Below are positions 1 through 8,045 of a stretch of DNA of 21,019 nt, one piece after another (position 1 is the stretch's first letter; the number at the start of each line of letters is the position of its first letter). Made by a program: the position numbers and the translations under genes. The stretch is from Pseudomonadota bacterium (GTDB lineage Bacteria > Pseudomonadota > Gammaproteobacteria > Burkholderiales > Burkholderiaceae_D): the NCBI GenBank assembly GCA_018241865.1, contig JAFECY010000019.1:1-21019 (forward strand). The letters are read 5' to 3'. The notes under the pieces were generated by a model. It saw only the letters and a list, made by a program, of their open reading frames with translations, was not told the DNA's origin and did not search any database.

Positions 1-2
1 AC

Positions 3-626
3 CTGCCCATCGCCGGCAAGCCCATGTTGCTGCAGGTGCTGGAAACCTTCGTCGCCTCGCCGCTGATCGCGCATTGCTTTGTGGTGGTCGGTGCGGACGA
101 CGGCTACATCGATGAGTTGCTGGCATCCGCGCCGCAACTGCACGGCCGCGTGACGGTGACTGTGCTGCGCATCGGTGGCGCGACGCGCCACATGTCGGTG
201 CTAAACGGCCTGCAAGCCATGCGCGAGCAGGTGCAAGACCACGACCGGGTGCTGGTGCATGATGCTGCGCGCCCCGGCCTGACGATCGAACTGATCGCGC
301 GCCTGATCGACGCCGTGGGCGAAGATGAAGTCGGCGGGCTGCTGGCGATGCCGGTGGTCGATACGCTGAAGCGCGCGATCACCGATCAGCGCGTGCAGGA
401 AACCGTGTCGCGCTCCAGTCTGTGGGCAGCGCAAACGCCGCAACTGTTTCCCTATGCCTTGTTGCGCCGCGCGCTGGTGCAGGCGGCCGAAGTCACCGAT
501 GAAGCCAGCGCCATCGAAGCAATGGGTTTGTCGCCGAAACTGGTGGTCGGCAGTGCGCGTAACTTCAAAATCACGTTGCCGCAGGATGTCGCGCTGGCAG
601 AATTGCTGTTGAAAGGATTGCCATGA
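3..626 (+). CDS. ispD: 2-C-methyl-D-erythritol 4-phosphate cytidylyltransferase, 5' end missing
   Basis: IspD transfers CMP from CTP to methylerythritol phosphate, the third step of the cytoplasmic MEP isoprenoid pathway. The frame is open from the first bases of the window (LPIAGKPML, the usual LPL.GKPVL element), so the gene starts upstream and the ATG at 24 is internal. About 25-30 N-terminal residues, including the glycine-rich CTP-binding loop, lie outside. Visible family motifs are VLVHDAARP, which contains the catalytic-site Asp and Arg, [10 protein letters not shown], and [11 protein letters not shown] near the C-terminus. The remaining 207 codons fit a family length near 235. The stop overlaps the ispF start as ATGA, implying translational coupling, and ispD-ispF adjacency is common in proteobacteria. 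The identification is firm. Confidence 0.95.
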   Translation: MPIAGKPMLLQVLETFVASPLIAHCFVVVGADDGYIDELLASAPQLHGRVTVTVLRIGGATRHMSVLNGLQAMREQVQDHDRVLVHDAARPGLTIELIARLIDAVGEDEVGGLLAMPVVDTLKRAITDQRVQETVSRSSLWAAQTPQLFPYALLRRALVQAAEVTDEASAIEAMGLSPKLVVGSARNFKITLPQDVALAELLLKGLP

Positions 627-1126
627 CATTACCTCCTTCGCCACCTTCTCCACCATTCCGAATTGGTCAAGGCTACGATTGCCACGCACTGGTCGCCGGC
701 CGCAAGCTGATTCTCGGCGGCGTGACCATTCCGCATACGATGGGCTTGCTCGGTCATTCCGATGCCGATGCGCTGCTGCACGCCATCACCGACGCCATCC
801 TCGGCGCAGCCGGCCTCGGCGACATCGGCCGCCATTTCCCCGACACCGACCCGCAATTCGCCGGCGCGGATTCGCGCAAACTTTTGCGTGAAGCCTGCAA
901 GCGTGTGACGGCCACCGGCTACGCGATTGCCAATATCGACGCCACCATCATTGCCCAGCAACCAAAGCTGGCACCGCACATCCCGCAGATGGTGGCGCAC
1001 ATCGCGGAAGACCTGGGGCTGCTGCCGGCGCAGGTGAATGTCAAGGCGAAGACGAATGAGAAGCTGGGCTGGCTGGGGCGCGAAGAGGGGATTGCGGCGG
1101 AAGCGGTGGTCTTGATTTATAGATAG
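623..1126 (+). CDS. ispF: 2-C-methyl-D-erythritol 2,4-cyclodiphosphate synthase
   Basis: IspF cyclises CDP-methylerythritol diphosphate to MEcPP with release of CMP, two steps after IspD in the MEP pathway; the enzyme is a cytoplasmic zinc-dependent trimer. The 167-residue product begins with a proline-rich stretch of about 12 residues and then shows RIGQGYDCH, whose Asp19 and His21 are zinc ligands, [12 protein letters not shown] with zinc ligand His53, the loop [11 protein letters not shown], and [23 protein letters not shown] at the C-terminus. Length matches the family (about 160) apart from the N-terminal extension. The chosen ATG overlaps the ispD stop and has AAAGGA about six bases upstream. 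No clear terminator follows; the next 143 bases show only a purine-rich ribosome site for the next gene. Confidence 0.96.
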   Translation: MTLPPSPPSPPFRIGQGYDCHALVAGRKLILGGVTIPHTMGLLGHSDADALLHAITDAILGAAGLGDIGRHFPDTDPQFAGADSRKLLREACKRVTATGYAIANIDATIIAQQPKLAPHIPQMVAHIAEDLGLLPAQVNVKAKTNEKLGWLGREEGIAAEAVVLIYR

Positions 1127-1269
1127 TCGTGCAGGCACAACTGGTTATCCGAATCGAAGCATCATTTTTCGGAAGTAAGAGAGGAAATCAATCGAGTATG
1201 GCCATTGATATCCAATCAGCAGGGGTGGGATAAATTTCAATCGGCGCAAACAGGCATAGGGAGAGATCA

Positions 1270-2133
1270 ATGGCTCGGAAAAAGAAAAACAGCCCTCTTG
1301 AGGATGTAATGGATTTGGTGGCATTGCTGCCATGGTGGGCTGGTGTGGCAATTGCCGTCATCGGCTACTTGGTGCTTCATCGTATGGCTGTGCCAGTCAA
1401 GGTCGGCGCGGTACAACCAGGACAGGTGAGTCAGTTAGTGACCTCGTCCATCATTACCGCGCTGGCATCCATTGGGCAGTATCTCGTGCCGTTGGCTGCC
1501 CTAGTGGGGGCAGCCATGTCATTTTTTCGACGCAAGCAGCGCGAGAATTTGATTACTGATGTGGCGCAGTCAAAAAGCGCCAATGCACTCGACGGCATGT
1601 CATGGCGCGAGTTTGAAATGCTGGTGGGTGAAGCGTATGCCCTACAGGGCTATCGCGTGACAGAAACAGGCGGTGGCGGTGCTGACGGCGGCATTGATCT
1701 GGTGTTGACCAAGGGCGGCGAAAAATTCTTTGTCCAGTGCAAACAGTGGAAAGCCTATAAAGTTGGCGTGGACGTGGTGCGCGAACTGTATGGTGTGATG
1801 GCGGCAAAGGGTGCCACTGGCGGCTTCGTAGTTACATCCGGTCGGTTCACTGACGATGCCAAAGAATTTGCAGATGGACGCAATGTGCATCTTGTAGATG
1901 GCACCAAGCTTTTTGCCATGATTAAACAGGTCAAGCAATCGCAAGCCACCAAGCAAACAGGAAACGCCGCACAACCAGTCCAAGCGAAAGTGCTAGAGGC
2001 AGCGGAACCGACTTGCCCGCAGTGTGGTTCCAGCATGGTTAAGCGCACCGCACGCAAAGGTGGCAATGCTGGTGGCGAGTTCTGGGGCTGTCCAAAATAT
2101 CCAACTTGCCGAGGGGTACGGCCCATTGGTTGA
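1270..2133 (+). CDS. Membrane-anchored Mrr-like restriction endonuclease with topoisomerase-type zinc finger
   Basis: The 287-residue product has three parts. Two hydrophobic segments (about residues 22-38 and 57-86) should anchor it in the inner membrane. Residues about 108-215 form an Mrr-type (PD-(D/E)xK) nuclease domain: the WREFEMLVGEAY helix with Glu116, GGADGGIDLVL with Asp143, and FVQCKQW with the QxK pair Gln156/Lys158, so the catalytic set looks intact. Residues 249-280 form a C4 zinc finger of the topoisomerase I C-terminal type (CPQC...CPKYPTC). Mrr-family proteins cleave modified or foreign DNA, but many membrane-anchored members are uncharacterised, so the substrate is unknown. 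The gene is monocistronic, visibly AT-richer than ispDF, and has no modification methylase beside it, as expected of a type IV-like enzyme or an acquired gene. An AGGGAGAG ribosome site lies four bases before the ATG. Confidence 0.85.
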   Translation: MARKKKNSPLEDVMDLVALLPWWAGVAIAVIGYLVLHRMAVPVKVGAVQPGQVSQLVTSSIITALASIGQYLVPLAALVGAAMSFFRRKQRENLITDVAQSKSANALDGMSWREFEMLVGEAYALQGYRVTETGGGGADGGIDLVLTKGGEKFFVQCKQWKAYKVGVDVVRELYGVMAAKGATGGFVVTSGRFTDDAKEFADGRNVHLVDGTKLFAMIKQVKQSQATKQTGNAAQPVQAKVLEAAEPTCPQCGSSMVKRTARKGGNAGGEFWGCPKYPTCRGVRPIG

Positions 2134-2139
2134 ATTGGG

Positions 2140-2165
2140 AAAAATCCATAGCTTACCTAGCTATG
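2140..2165 (-). terminator. Possible intrinsic terminator after the DoxX-like gene
   Basis: A 7-bp stem (CATAGCT / AGCTATG, 2147-2165) with a 5-base loop is followed on the minus strand by GATTTTT (five T at 2144-2140). It lies about 40 bases after the minus-strand DoxX stop and between convergent genes. The stem is short and AT-rich, so strength is doubtful. Two smaller hairpins (2169-2181 and 2184-2194) share the gap. Confidence 0.4.
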
Positions 2166-2203
2166 ACAAGCCTCAAAGGCTCAGAGTCAAACTCGGATTT
2201 TGA

Positions 2204-2638
2204 TTACTCATGCGGTGTGTAATTACGCCGCCATTCCGCCAAAATTGCTGTCATCATTAGCCCGCCGATCACGGAGATGTGATCTTGCACCAGCGCTTTT
2301 TCTAGTACCCCTACCATGCCTTCCATTTCCCAAAAACGGTGTGCCAGCGGAATCGTGCTGAGTGTGAAGACTGCCAGCGCGCCGGCGCCTAGCCAAGCCC
2401 AACGGCTACCTGTGATGATGAAAGCGGAGCCGATCAGTTGCACGGCAATCGTCGCTAGGGCAAAGAGCGCGGGCGGGTTGAGTCCGAAGTGCTGCATTTC
2501 TGCTTGAGCGCCGGCAAAATCGAGCAGTTTGCTCAGGCCGCTCCACCAAAATATATAGGTCAGTGCCGCGGTAGCAAGGTGGTATAGCCAGCGGGAGCGT
2601 AAGAGCGATTGCATCGGATTGCTTAGTTTGGAGCCCAT
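2204..2638 (-). CDS. DoxX family membrane protein
   Basis: A 144-residue integral membrane protein with about four hydrophobic helices (roughly residues 17-35, 52-74, 78-97 and 118-138). The N-terminal helix is followed by WSGLSKLLDFAGAQAEMQHFGL, which matches the DoxX/DUF417-like pattern (a short loop after TM1 containing a K-x-x-x-F/D segment), and the spacing of later helices agrees. DoxX proteins are small inner-membrane proteins linked in different bacteria to thiosulfate oxidation or redox stress; no specific role can be read here. An AAGGAAA ribosome site lies about five bases before the ATG. It is codirectional with the sensor kinase 70 bases upstream and could be a read-through member of that operon; I found no convincing promoter in the gap. 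Confidence 0.75.
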   Translation of the reverse strand: MGSKLSNPMQSLLRSRWLYHLATAALTYIFWWSGLSKLLDFAGAQAEMQHFGLNPPALFALATIAVQLIGSAFIITGSRWAWLGAGALAVFTLSTIPLAHRFWEMEGMVGVLEKALVQDHISVIGGLMMTAILAEWRRNYTPHE

Positions 2639-2708
2639 GATGTTTTCCTTGTAAGAGCCGAATTGCAGTATATAACTTTTGCATCATGGCGCTTTGGACT
2701 CAAGCACC

Positions 2709-4055
2709 TTATACGGTCTTTGTCAGCGGTATCGTTATTTCCACTTTCAAACCACCGCGATCTTGATTGCATAAACGAATTTCTCCGCCGTGTCGCTTGA
2801 CCAGCCGTTCGACAATCGCCAGCCCCAATCCTGCGCCATTGGCCTGGCTGCGCGCTTCTTCCAGCCTGGTGAAAGGGCGCAATAGCCTTGCCATTTCTTG
2901 CTCCGGCACGCCGGGGCCGTCGTCGGCGACGGCGATCACGGCGTTGCCATCCACGCGGTGGCAGTCGATGGTGATGGTCACTTTGTCGGCACCCGGTTGT
3001 CTGCCGTAGCGGCGCGCATTTTCGATCAGATTGTTGACGATGCGTTGTAAGTCGATGGCGTGGCCGGTGACTGTGATGTCGGGTTCGATATGGGTTTGGA
3101 TTGTCACATCGTTTAGACGTTCGGCTTCGTGCGCGGCGTCGTTCAGCAGGGCGCTCAGATCCAGTTCGCGGAAGGTGGTCGCGTCGCCCGGTCGGGCGTA
3201 GTCGAGGAACTGGCCGATGATGGCGTTCATCTGATCGAGGTCGGCATGCATGCCGTCGCGTGCTTCGGGCGACAGTGTGGCCATTTCGACTTCGAGCAGC
3301 ATGCGCGAGATGGGCGTGCGCAGGTCGTGCGAGATGCCGGCCAGAATGACGGCGCGATCGGATTCGATTCGAGCGAGATCATCGACCATCTGGTTGAAAC
3401 TGTGATTGGCTTCGCGGATTTCTTTCGGCCCTTTTTCCGGCAACGATGCGGGCGACTGTCCGGCGGCGACGGCGCGGGTGGCGGCGGTCAGTCGTGCCAG
3501 CGGCTGATTGATTAAACGCGAGATGAACACTGCGCCGATCAACGCCAGCAATAGGGTGACGGCGCCCCAGCCCAACCATTGCACGCTGGAAGCGCGGTCG
3601 ATGCGACGGCGGTCGAGCATCAGCCAATAGGCATCGCCGTCGATTTTGAAGCTAAGCCAGAAGCCGGATATATCGTTGACTTTGCTGGCGAAGCGGGTGT
3701 CGTTGCCGAGTTTGGTTTGCACGTGCGCTTGGATCAACGACATCATGGCGGTGTCGGTGATCGGTTCGACGACATCGGTTTCTTCCAGTGGATAGACGCG
3801 GATGCCTTCGTTGCTGGCGAGGTCGAATAGCAGTTCGCGTCGCGAGGCTGGAGCGGAGTGGGTCAGCGCGGCGCGGGTGATGGTGACCATGGAGACGACT
3901 TGCGCGCCGATCTGCCGGGCGCGTGGCGCGCGTTCGATGCTGCGCACGCCCCAGACCCAAGCGGCCATGCTAGTGGTAATCAGAATCGCCAGCAGGACGA
4001 ATGTGCGCCAGAACAGGCCGCTTTTGAGCCAGACGAGTCGTTGGATGAGGGGCAT
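2709..4055 (-). CDS. envZ: EnvZ-type sensor histidine kinase
   Basis: A 448-residue inner-membrane sensor kinase that should phosphorylate the response regulator encoded immediately upstream. TM1 is about residues 14-36 and TM2 about 160-180, bracketing a periplasmic sensor of roughly 120 residues. HAMP follows (about 181-232), then the DHp H-box ISHDLRTPISR with phospho-accepting His243, the N-box NNLIENARRYG with Asn346, the G1 box VADDGPGVP and the G2 box GAGLGLAIVERL. All catalytic motifs are present. The periplasmic part is longer than the minimal sensor of short EnvZ proteins and shows no PAS or Cache motif I can recognise, so the signal is unknown. It starts 19 bases after the ompR stop, which indicates a two-gene operon; the ribosome site is weak, consistent with coupling. 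The orthology to envZ is inferred from the architecture. Confidence 0.88.
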   Translation of the reverse strand: MPLIQRLVWLKSGLFWRTFVLLAILITTSMAAWVWGVRSIERAPRARQIGAQVVSMVTITRAALTHSAPASRRELLFDLASNEGIRVYPLEETDVVEPITDTAMMSLIQAHVQTKLGNDTRFASKVNDISGFWLSFKIDGDAYWLMLDRRRIDRASSVQWLGWGAVTLLLALIGAVFISRLINQPLARLTAATRAVAAGQSPASLPEKGPKEIREANHSFNQMVDDLARIESDRAVILAGISHDLRTPISRMLLEVEMATLSPEARDGMHADLDQMNAIIGQFLDYARPGDATTFRELDLSALLNDAAHEAERLNDVTIQTHIEPDITVTGHAIDLQRIVNNLIENARRYGRQPGADKVTITIDCHRVDGNAVIAVADDGPGVPEQEMARLLRPFTRLEEARSQANGAGLGLAIVERLVKRHGGEIRLCNQDRGGLKVEITIPLTKTV

Positions 4056-4074
4056 CGTGCGGCAGCCAGAGCCG

Positions 4075-4824
4075 TCAGCGCGGCTGGCCTTCTGGAATGA
4101 AAACGTAACCCAAGCCCCACACGGTCTGGATGTAGAGCGGGTTGGAGGGATCGGGCTCGATCAGCTTGCGTAGGCGCGAAATCTGCACGTCGAGGCTGCG
4201 ATCGAACACTTCGTATTCGCGGCCGCGCGCCAGTTCCATCAGCTTCTCGCGCGACAACGGTTGGCGGGCGTGGCGGGCGAAGACTTTCAGCACCGAAAAT
4301 TCGCCGGTGGTCAGCGAAATGTTTTGCTCGCCTTTTTTCAACGTGCGGGTGCCGAGGTCGAGCACGAAGTCGCCGAATGCAAAGACTTGCGGTTTTTCCG
4401 ATGGCGCGCCGGGTGCTTCGTCGGCACCTTTGCGACGCAGCACGGCGTTGATACGCGCTACCAATTCGCGCGGGTTGAAAGGTTTGGGTAGGTAGTCGTC
4501 GGCACCCATTTCCAATCCGACGATGCGATCCACGTCCTCGCCCTTGGCGGTCAGCATGATGATCGGGGTCTGGTCGTTGGCACCGCGCAGACGGCGGCAG
4601 ATCGACAAGCCATCTTCGCCCGGCAGCATTAAGTCGAGCACCAGCATGTCGTAGCGTTCGCGCAGCCAGAGCTTATTCATGGCCGTGGCGTTCTCGGCGG
4701 TGACGACGTGGAAACCCTGTTCGGCCAGATAGCGACGCAAGAGATCGCGTAGGCGGATGTCGTCGTCAACGACGAGGATGCGGGTTTGCGTGCTGGCGGC
4801 AGTGGGGGTGTTTGTCGTGTTCAT
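4075..4824 (-). CDS. ompR: OmpR-family response regulator
   Basis: A 249-residue DNA-binding response regulator. The receiver domain (about residues 15-130) has the acidic pocket VVDDD (Asp20/21), phospho-acceptor Asp64 in LVLDLMLPGEDG, the switch Thr in MLTAKGED and Lys in YLPKPFNPREL. The C-terminal winged helix (about 150-245) has LTTGEFSVLKVFARH, LSREKLMELARGREYEVFDRS and QTVWGLGYVF, typical of OmpR itself, including the long loop with RGREYEVFDRS. The frame is open for 41 more codons upstream, but that extension (with FVKFVTLCNACATL) is not family-like; the ATG at 4824 gives the usual short leader before RILVVDDD. The SD is weak. It is transcribed with the kinase gene. Targets cannot be read; OmpR proteins usually control porins and envelope genes, and an envelope operon lies directly divergent. 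Confidence 0.92.
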   Translation of the reverse strand: MNTTNTPTAASTQTRILVVDDDIRLRDLLRRYLAEQGFHVVTAENATAMNKLWLRERYDMLVLDLMLPGEDGLSICRRLRGANDQTPIIMLTAKGEDVDRIVGLEMGADDYLPKPFNPRELVARINAVLRRKGADEAPGAPSEKPQVFAFGDFVLDLGTRTLKKGEQNISLTTGEFSVLKVFARHARQPLSREKLMELARGREYEVFDRSLDVQISRLRKLIEPDPSNPLYIQTVWGLGYVFIPEGQPR

Positions 4825-4873
4825 GGCGCTTATGGTAACGTCATTTTTCGGTGATGCGCGCAGCGTGGCGCAG

Positions 4874-4904
4874 GCATTACAAAGTGTTACAAACTTTACG
4901 AAAA
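4874..4904 (-). promoter_or_regulatory. Candidate OmpR-type direct repeats in the ompR upstream region
   Basis: Three near-identical units occur in tandem: GCATTACAAA (4874-4883), GTGTTACAAA (4884-4893) and CTTTACGAAA (4894-4903), so TTAC recurs at 4877, 4887 and 4896. Read on the minus strand this is repeated TTTGTAA/TTCGTAA at 9-10 base spacing, the geometry bound head-to-tail by OmpR/PhoB-family regulators. A TTGACC element (4914-4919, minus) lies just upstream, but no good -10 at 16-18 bases was found, as expected for an activated promoter. The site lies 50-80 bases before ompR and about 90 before the divergent operon. Confidence 0.45.
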
Positions 4905-4994
4905 CGGCCTTATGGTCAATGGGGAAGCGGCATAAACTTGGCTGCAAGTAGCAGATAGCTTATCCCTGTTGGACGTTTGCTGGAAGAGATAATG

Positions 4995-5294
4995 ATGAAC
5001 TCGATAACCGGAAAATTTATGCTGGTCTTATTACTGGCGACAGGCGTCGGCAATGTTTGCGCTCGCCAGCATGGCGGCGAATGGCAGGCGCATCGTGAAG
5101 CGCGGCAGGCGCAGCAAGGCCAGCATGAGAATCGTCGCTTTGAACAGCAGCAACAACAGCAGCAACAACAAGCGCCGGCTTTTGCACCACAGGAAGATCC
5201 GCGCCGCGGCGGGCGTATGACTCCCGATGAACGGCGTGAATTGCGTCGCCAGATCAACGAGGCCGGACGCGACTTGTACGCGCCGCGCCGCTGA
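4995..5294 (+). CDS. Small secreted poly-glutamine protein, function unknown
   Basis: The predicted product is 99 residues. Residues about 1-23 form a signal peptide (one Lys, a hydrophobic core of about 11 residues, VCA before the likely cleavage site). The mature part is very polar: a Gln/Arg/His-rich segment, a run of nine Gln at residues 51-59 (5145-5171), a Pro/Ala stretch, and a C-terminal module MTPDERRELRRQINEAGRDLY that resembles the ends of other small periplasmic proteins and probably forms an amphipathic helix. A frame-open TTG at 4977 and an ATG at 4992 are alternative starts; the ATG at 4995 has GGAAGAG at six bases, the best spacing. The gene ends 23 bases before the DUF1800 start and so looks like the first gene of that operon. 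No enzymatic motif is visible. Function unknown. Confidence 0.75.
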   Translation: MNSITGKFMLVLLLATGVGNVCARQHGGEWQAHREARQAQQGQHENRRFEQQQQQQQQQAPAFAPQEDPRRGGRMTPDERRELRRQINEAGRDLYAPRR

Positions 5295-5317
5295 TGCCGC
5301 CGTGCCGGAGCTGCGCC

Positions 5318-6853
5318 ATGAAGCTGCTTTCACGTTCTCTATGCACACTGATTTTGTGCATGTTTTTTCCTTTCGCTTTTGCACAGCAATCGGGAAAATT
5401 CGCAAACACACCAATGGGCATCGACGATGCCCGTTTTTTTCTGGAACGCACAGGTTTCGCATCTGCTGAACGTGATGTGATGCAGTACGCCGGTTTGAAC
5501 CGTCGTCAAGCTGTCGAGCGGGTGCTGGCACAGGAAGCCGCTGGCGCGCAGACGCTTGAGCCGTCTTGGGTTGCGCAGCCGATAACGCCGCCGCGCGACT
5601 TGAAGTCAATGAACGATGATGAACGCAAAGCTTACCGTGAGCAGCAGATTCGGCAGGCTTTCGAGTTGCGTGGCTGGTGGCTGCACGAAATGCTGACCAC
5701 ACCATCGCCGCTTTCCGAACGCATGACGCTGTTCTGGCATAACCATTTCGTTTCGTCCCAGCAGAAGGTTCACTATACCCAGTTGATGTATCGGCAGAAC
5801 CTGTTGTTGCGTCGAAATGCGCTCGGTAATTTTGGCAGCATGCTGCATGAAGTGTCGCGCGATCCGGCCATGCTCATCTATTTGGATGGCGCAAAAAACC
5901 GCAAGGGCGCACCCAATGAGAATTTTGCGCGCGAGGTGATGGAGTTGTTCACGCTAGGTGAAGGCCATTACAGCGAGCAAGATATCAAGGAAGCGGCGCG
6001 CGCTTATACCGGCTGGAGCATCGACCCAGAGAATGGCGAATATAAATGGCGACCCTTCGCGCATGACGACGGCATCAAAACCGTGCTTGGCAAGAGCGGA
6101 AATTTTAACGGCGACGATGTGCTCGACATCTTGTTGGCGCAGCCAGCCTGTGCCGAATTCATCGTCGGAAAATTATGGCGTGAATTCGTTTCGCCTGATC
6201 CTGATCCGGTCGAAGTGAAACGCATTGCCGCGCGCTTCCGCGACAGCGGCTACGAAATCAAAGTGGCTTTGCGTGAACTGTTCTTGTCGCCGGCATTTTG
6301 GAGCGCGAAGAACCGTGCCACGTTGGTGAAGTCGCCGGTGGAACTGGTGGTGGGCACGTTGCGGCAATTTGATTTCGGCTATGACGATCCGCTGCCGTTC
6401 ACCTTCGCCGTTGCGCAGCTTGGCCAGAATTTGTTTGATCCGCCCAACGTGAAAGGTTGGCCTGGTGGTGACGATTGGATCAATAGTTCGACTTTGTTGG
6501 CGCGTAAAAGCGTATTGGAGCGACTGTTCCGTGCGATTGATCCAGCGGGGCGGCCGCAGATGGCGGCCATGCGTCGGGAGACGCAAGAACTTGGCAAGGT
6601 GAAGGGGCAGGGCGCGCTGCGCGAGGAGGGACGCATCCGCTTCGCCAATGTGGTTTCGATGATTGCTTTCGACCCCGAATCTTGGTTGCGCCAGTTCGGC
6701 GCACAGACCGACACTGCACCCGATGTGGCGCAACGACTGGCGATCCAGAAAGCTGTGCTGCCGCTGGAGCCGAGCGTTCCCATCCGTGCCGACCTCGCCG
6801 GCGTCGCTTATCTGCGCACGCTGGTGATGGATCCGACCTACCAGCTCAAATAG
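5318..6853 (+). CDS. DUF1800 family exported protein
   Basis: A 511-residue protein with a Sec signal peptide (hydrophobic core about residues 6-20, FAFA before the likely cleavage) and a full-length DUF1800 domain. Diagnostic elements are ARFFLERTGFA near the start, SERMTLFWHNHFVSS, NENFAREVMELFTLGEGHYSE, AARAYTGW, GKLWREFVS, and the C-terminal NLFDPPNVKGWPGGDDWI. The frame begins at an ATG (5294) overlapping the previous stop, but GGAG (5307-5310) sits seven bases before the ATG at 5318, which also starts the signal peptide, so that start was chosen. DUF1800 genes are typically followed by a DUF1501 gene, as here (eight-base gap). The biochemical role of the family is not established; pairing suggests an envelope or extracellular function shared with the DUF1501 protein. 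Confidence 0.92.
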   Translation: MKLLSRSLCTLILCMFFPFAFAQQSGKFANTPMGIDDARFFLERTGFASAERDVMQYAGLNRRQAVERVLAQEAAGAQTLEPSWVAQPITPPRDLKSMNDDERKAYREQQIRQAFELRGWWLHEMLTTPSPLSERMTLFWHNHFVSSQQKVHYTQLMYRQNLLLRRNALGNFGSMLHEVSRDPAMLIYLDGAKNRKGAPNENFAREVMELFTLGEGHYSEQDIKEAARAYTGWSIDPENGEYKWRPFAHDDGIKTVLGKSGNFNGDDVLDILLAQPACAEFIVGKLWREFVSPDPDPVEVKRIAARFRDSGYEIKVALRELFLSPAFWSAKNRATLVKSPVELVVGTLRQFDFGYDDPLPFTFAVAQLGQNLFDPPNVKGWPGGDDWINSSTLLARKSVLERLFRAIDPAGRPQMAAMRRETQELGKVKGQGALREEGRIRFANVVSMIAFDPESWLRQFGAQTDTAPDVAQRLAIQKAVLPLEPSVPIRADLAGVAYLRTLVMDPTYQLK

Positions 6854-6861
6854 GAGCAATC

Positions 6862-8034
6862 ATGCAAAGGCGCGAATTTCTGACTTTCTCCGGCGGGCTT
6901 GGTGCGGCGATGTTGATGCCGCCGTTGGCTCTGGCGCAAGCATCGACCGGTTATCGAAATCTGTTGATTTTGGTCGAGTTAAAGGGCGGTAATGACGGAC
7001 TGAATACGGTCGTACCTTATTCTCAGCAGGCGTATTACGCTTTGCGACCGCGCATCGCCATCAAGCGCGATGAGGCCTTGCAGCTCGACCAAAACACCGG
7101 TCTGCATCCAGCGCTGCAACCGCTGCTGCCGCTGTGGCAGGCGGGTGAGCTGGCGATTGTGCAAGGCGTCGGCTATCCGCAACCGAACCTCTCGCATTTC
7201 CGCTCGATCGAAATCTGGGATACCGCCTCGAAATCCGATCAGTATTTGCACGATGGCTGGCTGTCGCGCGCATTTCAGCAACGACCCGCACCGGCGCAAT
7301 TCAGCGCCGACGGCGTCATCATCGGCAGCCAGGAGCTCGGACCGCTGCAGGGCGGCGCGCGCGCGGTTGCGCTGGCGAATACCGGGCAGTTCATCAACAA
7401 CGCCCGGCTAGCCACACCCGCGCTCTTCAGCCGGAATGCTACGTTGGAGCATGTGCTCAAGGTCGAGTCCGACATCGTCAACGCGGCGGAAGGTTTGAAG
7501 GATGCGAAGGGTCAAGAGTTTAAAACCGAATTCCCCAAGAGCGCTTTCGGTGAGGTGGTAAAGACGGCAGCGCAGGTGGTCGCCAATGGTGAGCGCACCG
7601 GCAAGCGCGTCGCCGCCTTGCGATTGACACTGGGCAGCTTCGATACGCATCAGAACCAGCCCGGCACGCAAGCCAATCTGCTCGGGCAGCTGGCGCATGG
7701 CATGGTGGCGCTGAAATCGTCGTTGCAAGAACTCGGCCGCTGGGATTCGAGTTTGGTGATGAGCTACGCCGAATTCGGTCGTCGTCCGAAAGAGAACATG
7801 TCCAGCGGCACCGATCACGGCACGGTGGCACCGCATTTCGTACTCGGCGGTCGCGTCAAGGGCGGCTTGCTGGGCGCGATGCCGGATTTGGCGCGGCTCG
7901 ACGGCAGCGGCAATTTGGCCTACGCGGTGGATTTCCGCAGCATGTATGCGACGGCGTTGTCGAAATGGTGGGGAGTGGATGCGGCGGCAGTGTTGGGTGG
8001 GCGGTATCCGACGCTGGATTTTCTGCGTGCCTAA
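6862..8034 (+). CDS. DUF1501 family Tat-exported protein
   Basis: A 390-residue protein whose N-terminus is a twin-arginine signal (QRREFLT, Arg3-Arg4, then a weakly hydrophobic stretch ending ALAQA). The DUF1501 domain shows LVELKGGNDGLNTVVPY, LHPALQPLLPLWQAGELAIVQGVGYPQPNLSHFRSIEIWDTA, GSFDTHQNQ, and SYAEFGRRPKENMSSGTDHGTVAPHFVLGG. This family has an alkaline-phosphatase/sulfatase-like fold, and the conserved Asp, Asn and His residues are present, so folded export with a metal cofactor is plausible, but no reaction is established. The open frame extends 60 codons upstream inside DUF1800; the ATG at 6862 is chosen because of the Tat signal and an AGGAG ribosome site that overlaps the DUF1800 stop codon. 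It is the last gene of the operon, and the next gene converges 11 bases later. Confidence 0.93.
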   Translation: MQRREFLTFSGGLGAAMLMPPLALAQASTGYRNLLILVELKGGNDGLNTVVPYSQQAYYALRPRIAIKRDEALQLDQNTGLHPALQPLLPLWQAGELAIVQGVGYPQPNLSHFRSIEIWDTASKSDQYLHDGWLSRAFQQRPAPAQFSADGVIIGSQELGPLQGGARAVALANTGQFINNARLATPALFSRNATLEHVLKVESDIVNAAEGLKDAKGQEFKTEFPKSAFGEVVKTAAQVVANGERTGKRVAALRLTLGSFDTHQNQPGTQANLLGQLAHGMVALKSSLQELGRWDSSLVMSYAEFGRRPKENMSSGTDHGTVAPHFVLGGRVKGGLLGAMPDLARLDGSGNLAYAVDFRSMYATALSKWWGVDAAAVLGGRYPTLDFLRA

Positions 8035-8045
8035 TAATCCGTTTT

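Noticed and set aside
1127..1269. Promoter for the Mrr-like gene (TTGATA near 1205, GATAAA near 1229)
   Set aside because: Spacing of 18 bases with a poor -10 box; too weak to list as a feature.
4825..4947. N-terminal extension of OmpR by 41 residues
   Set aside because: The extension is not family-like and covers the upstream direct repeats; ATG 4824 gives a normal receiver start.
5031..5705. Minus-strand frames with runs of Cys and Leu opposite the poly-Gln region
   Set aside because: They arise from reading the CAG/CAA repeat on the other strand.
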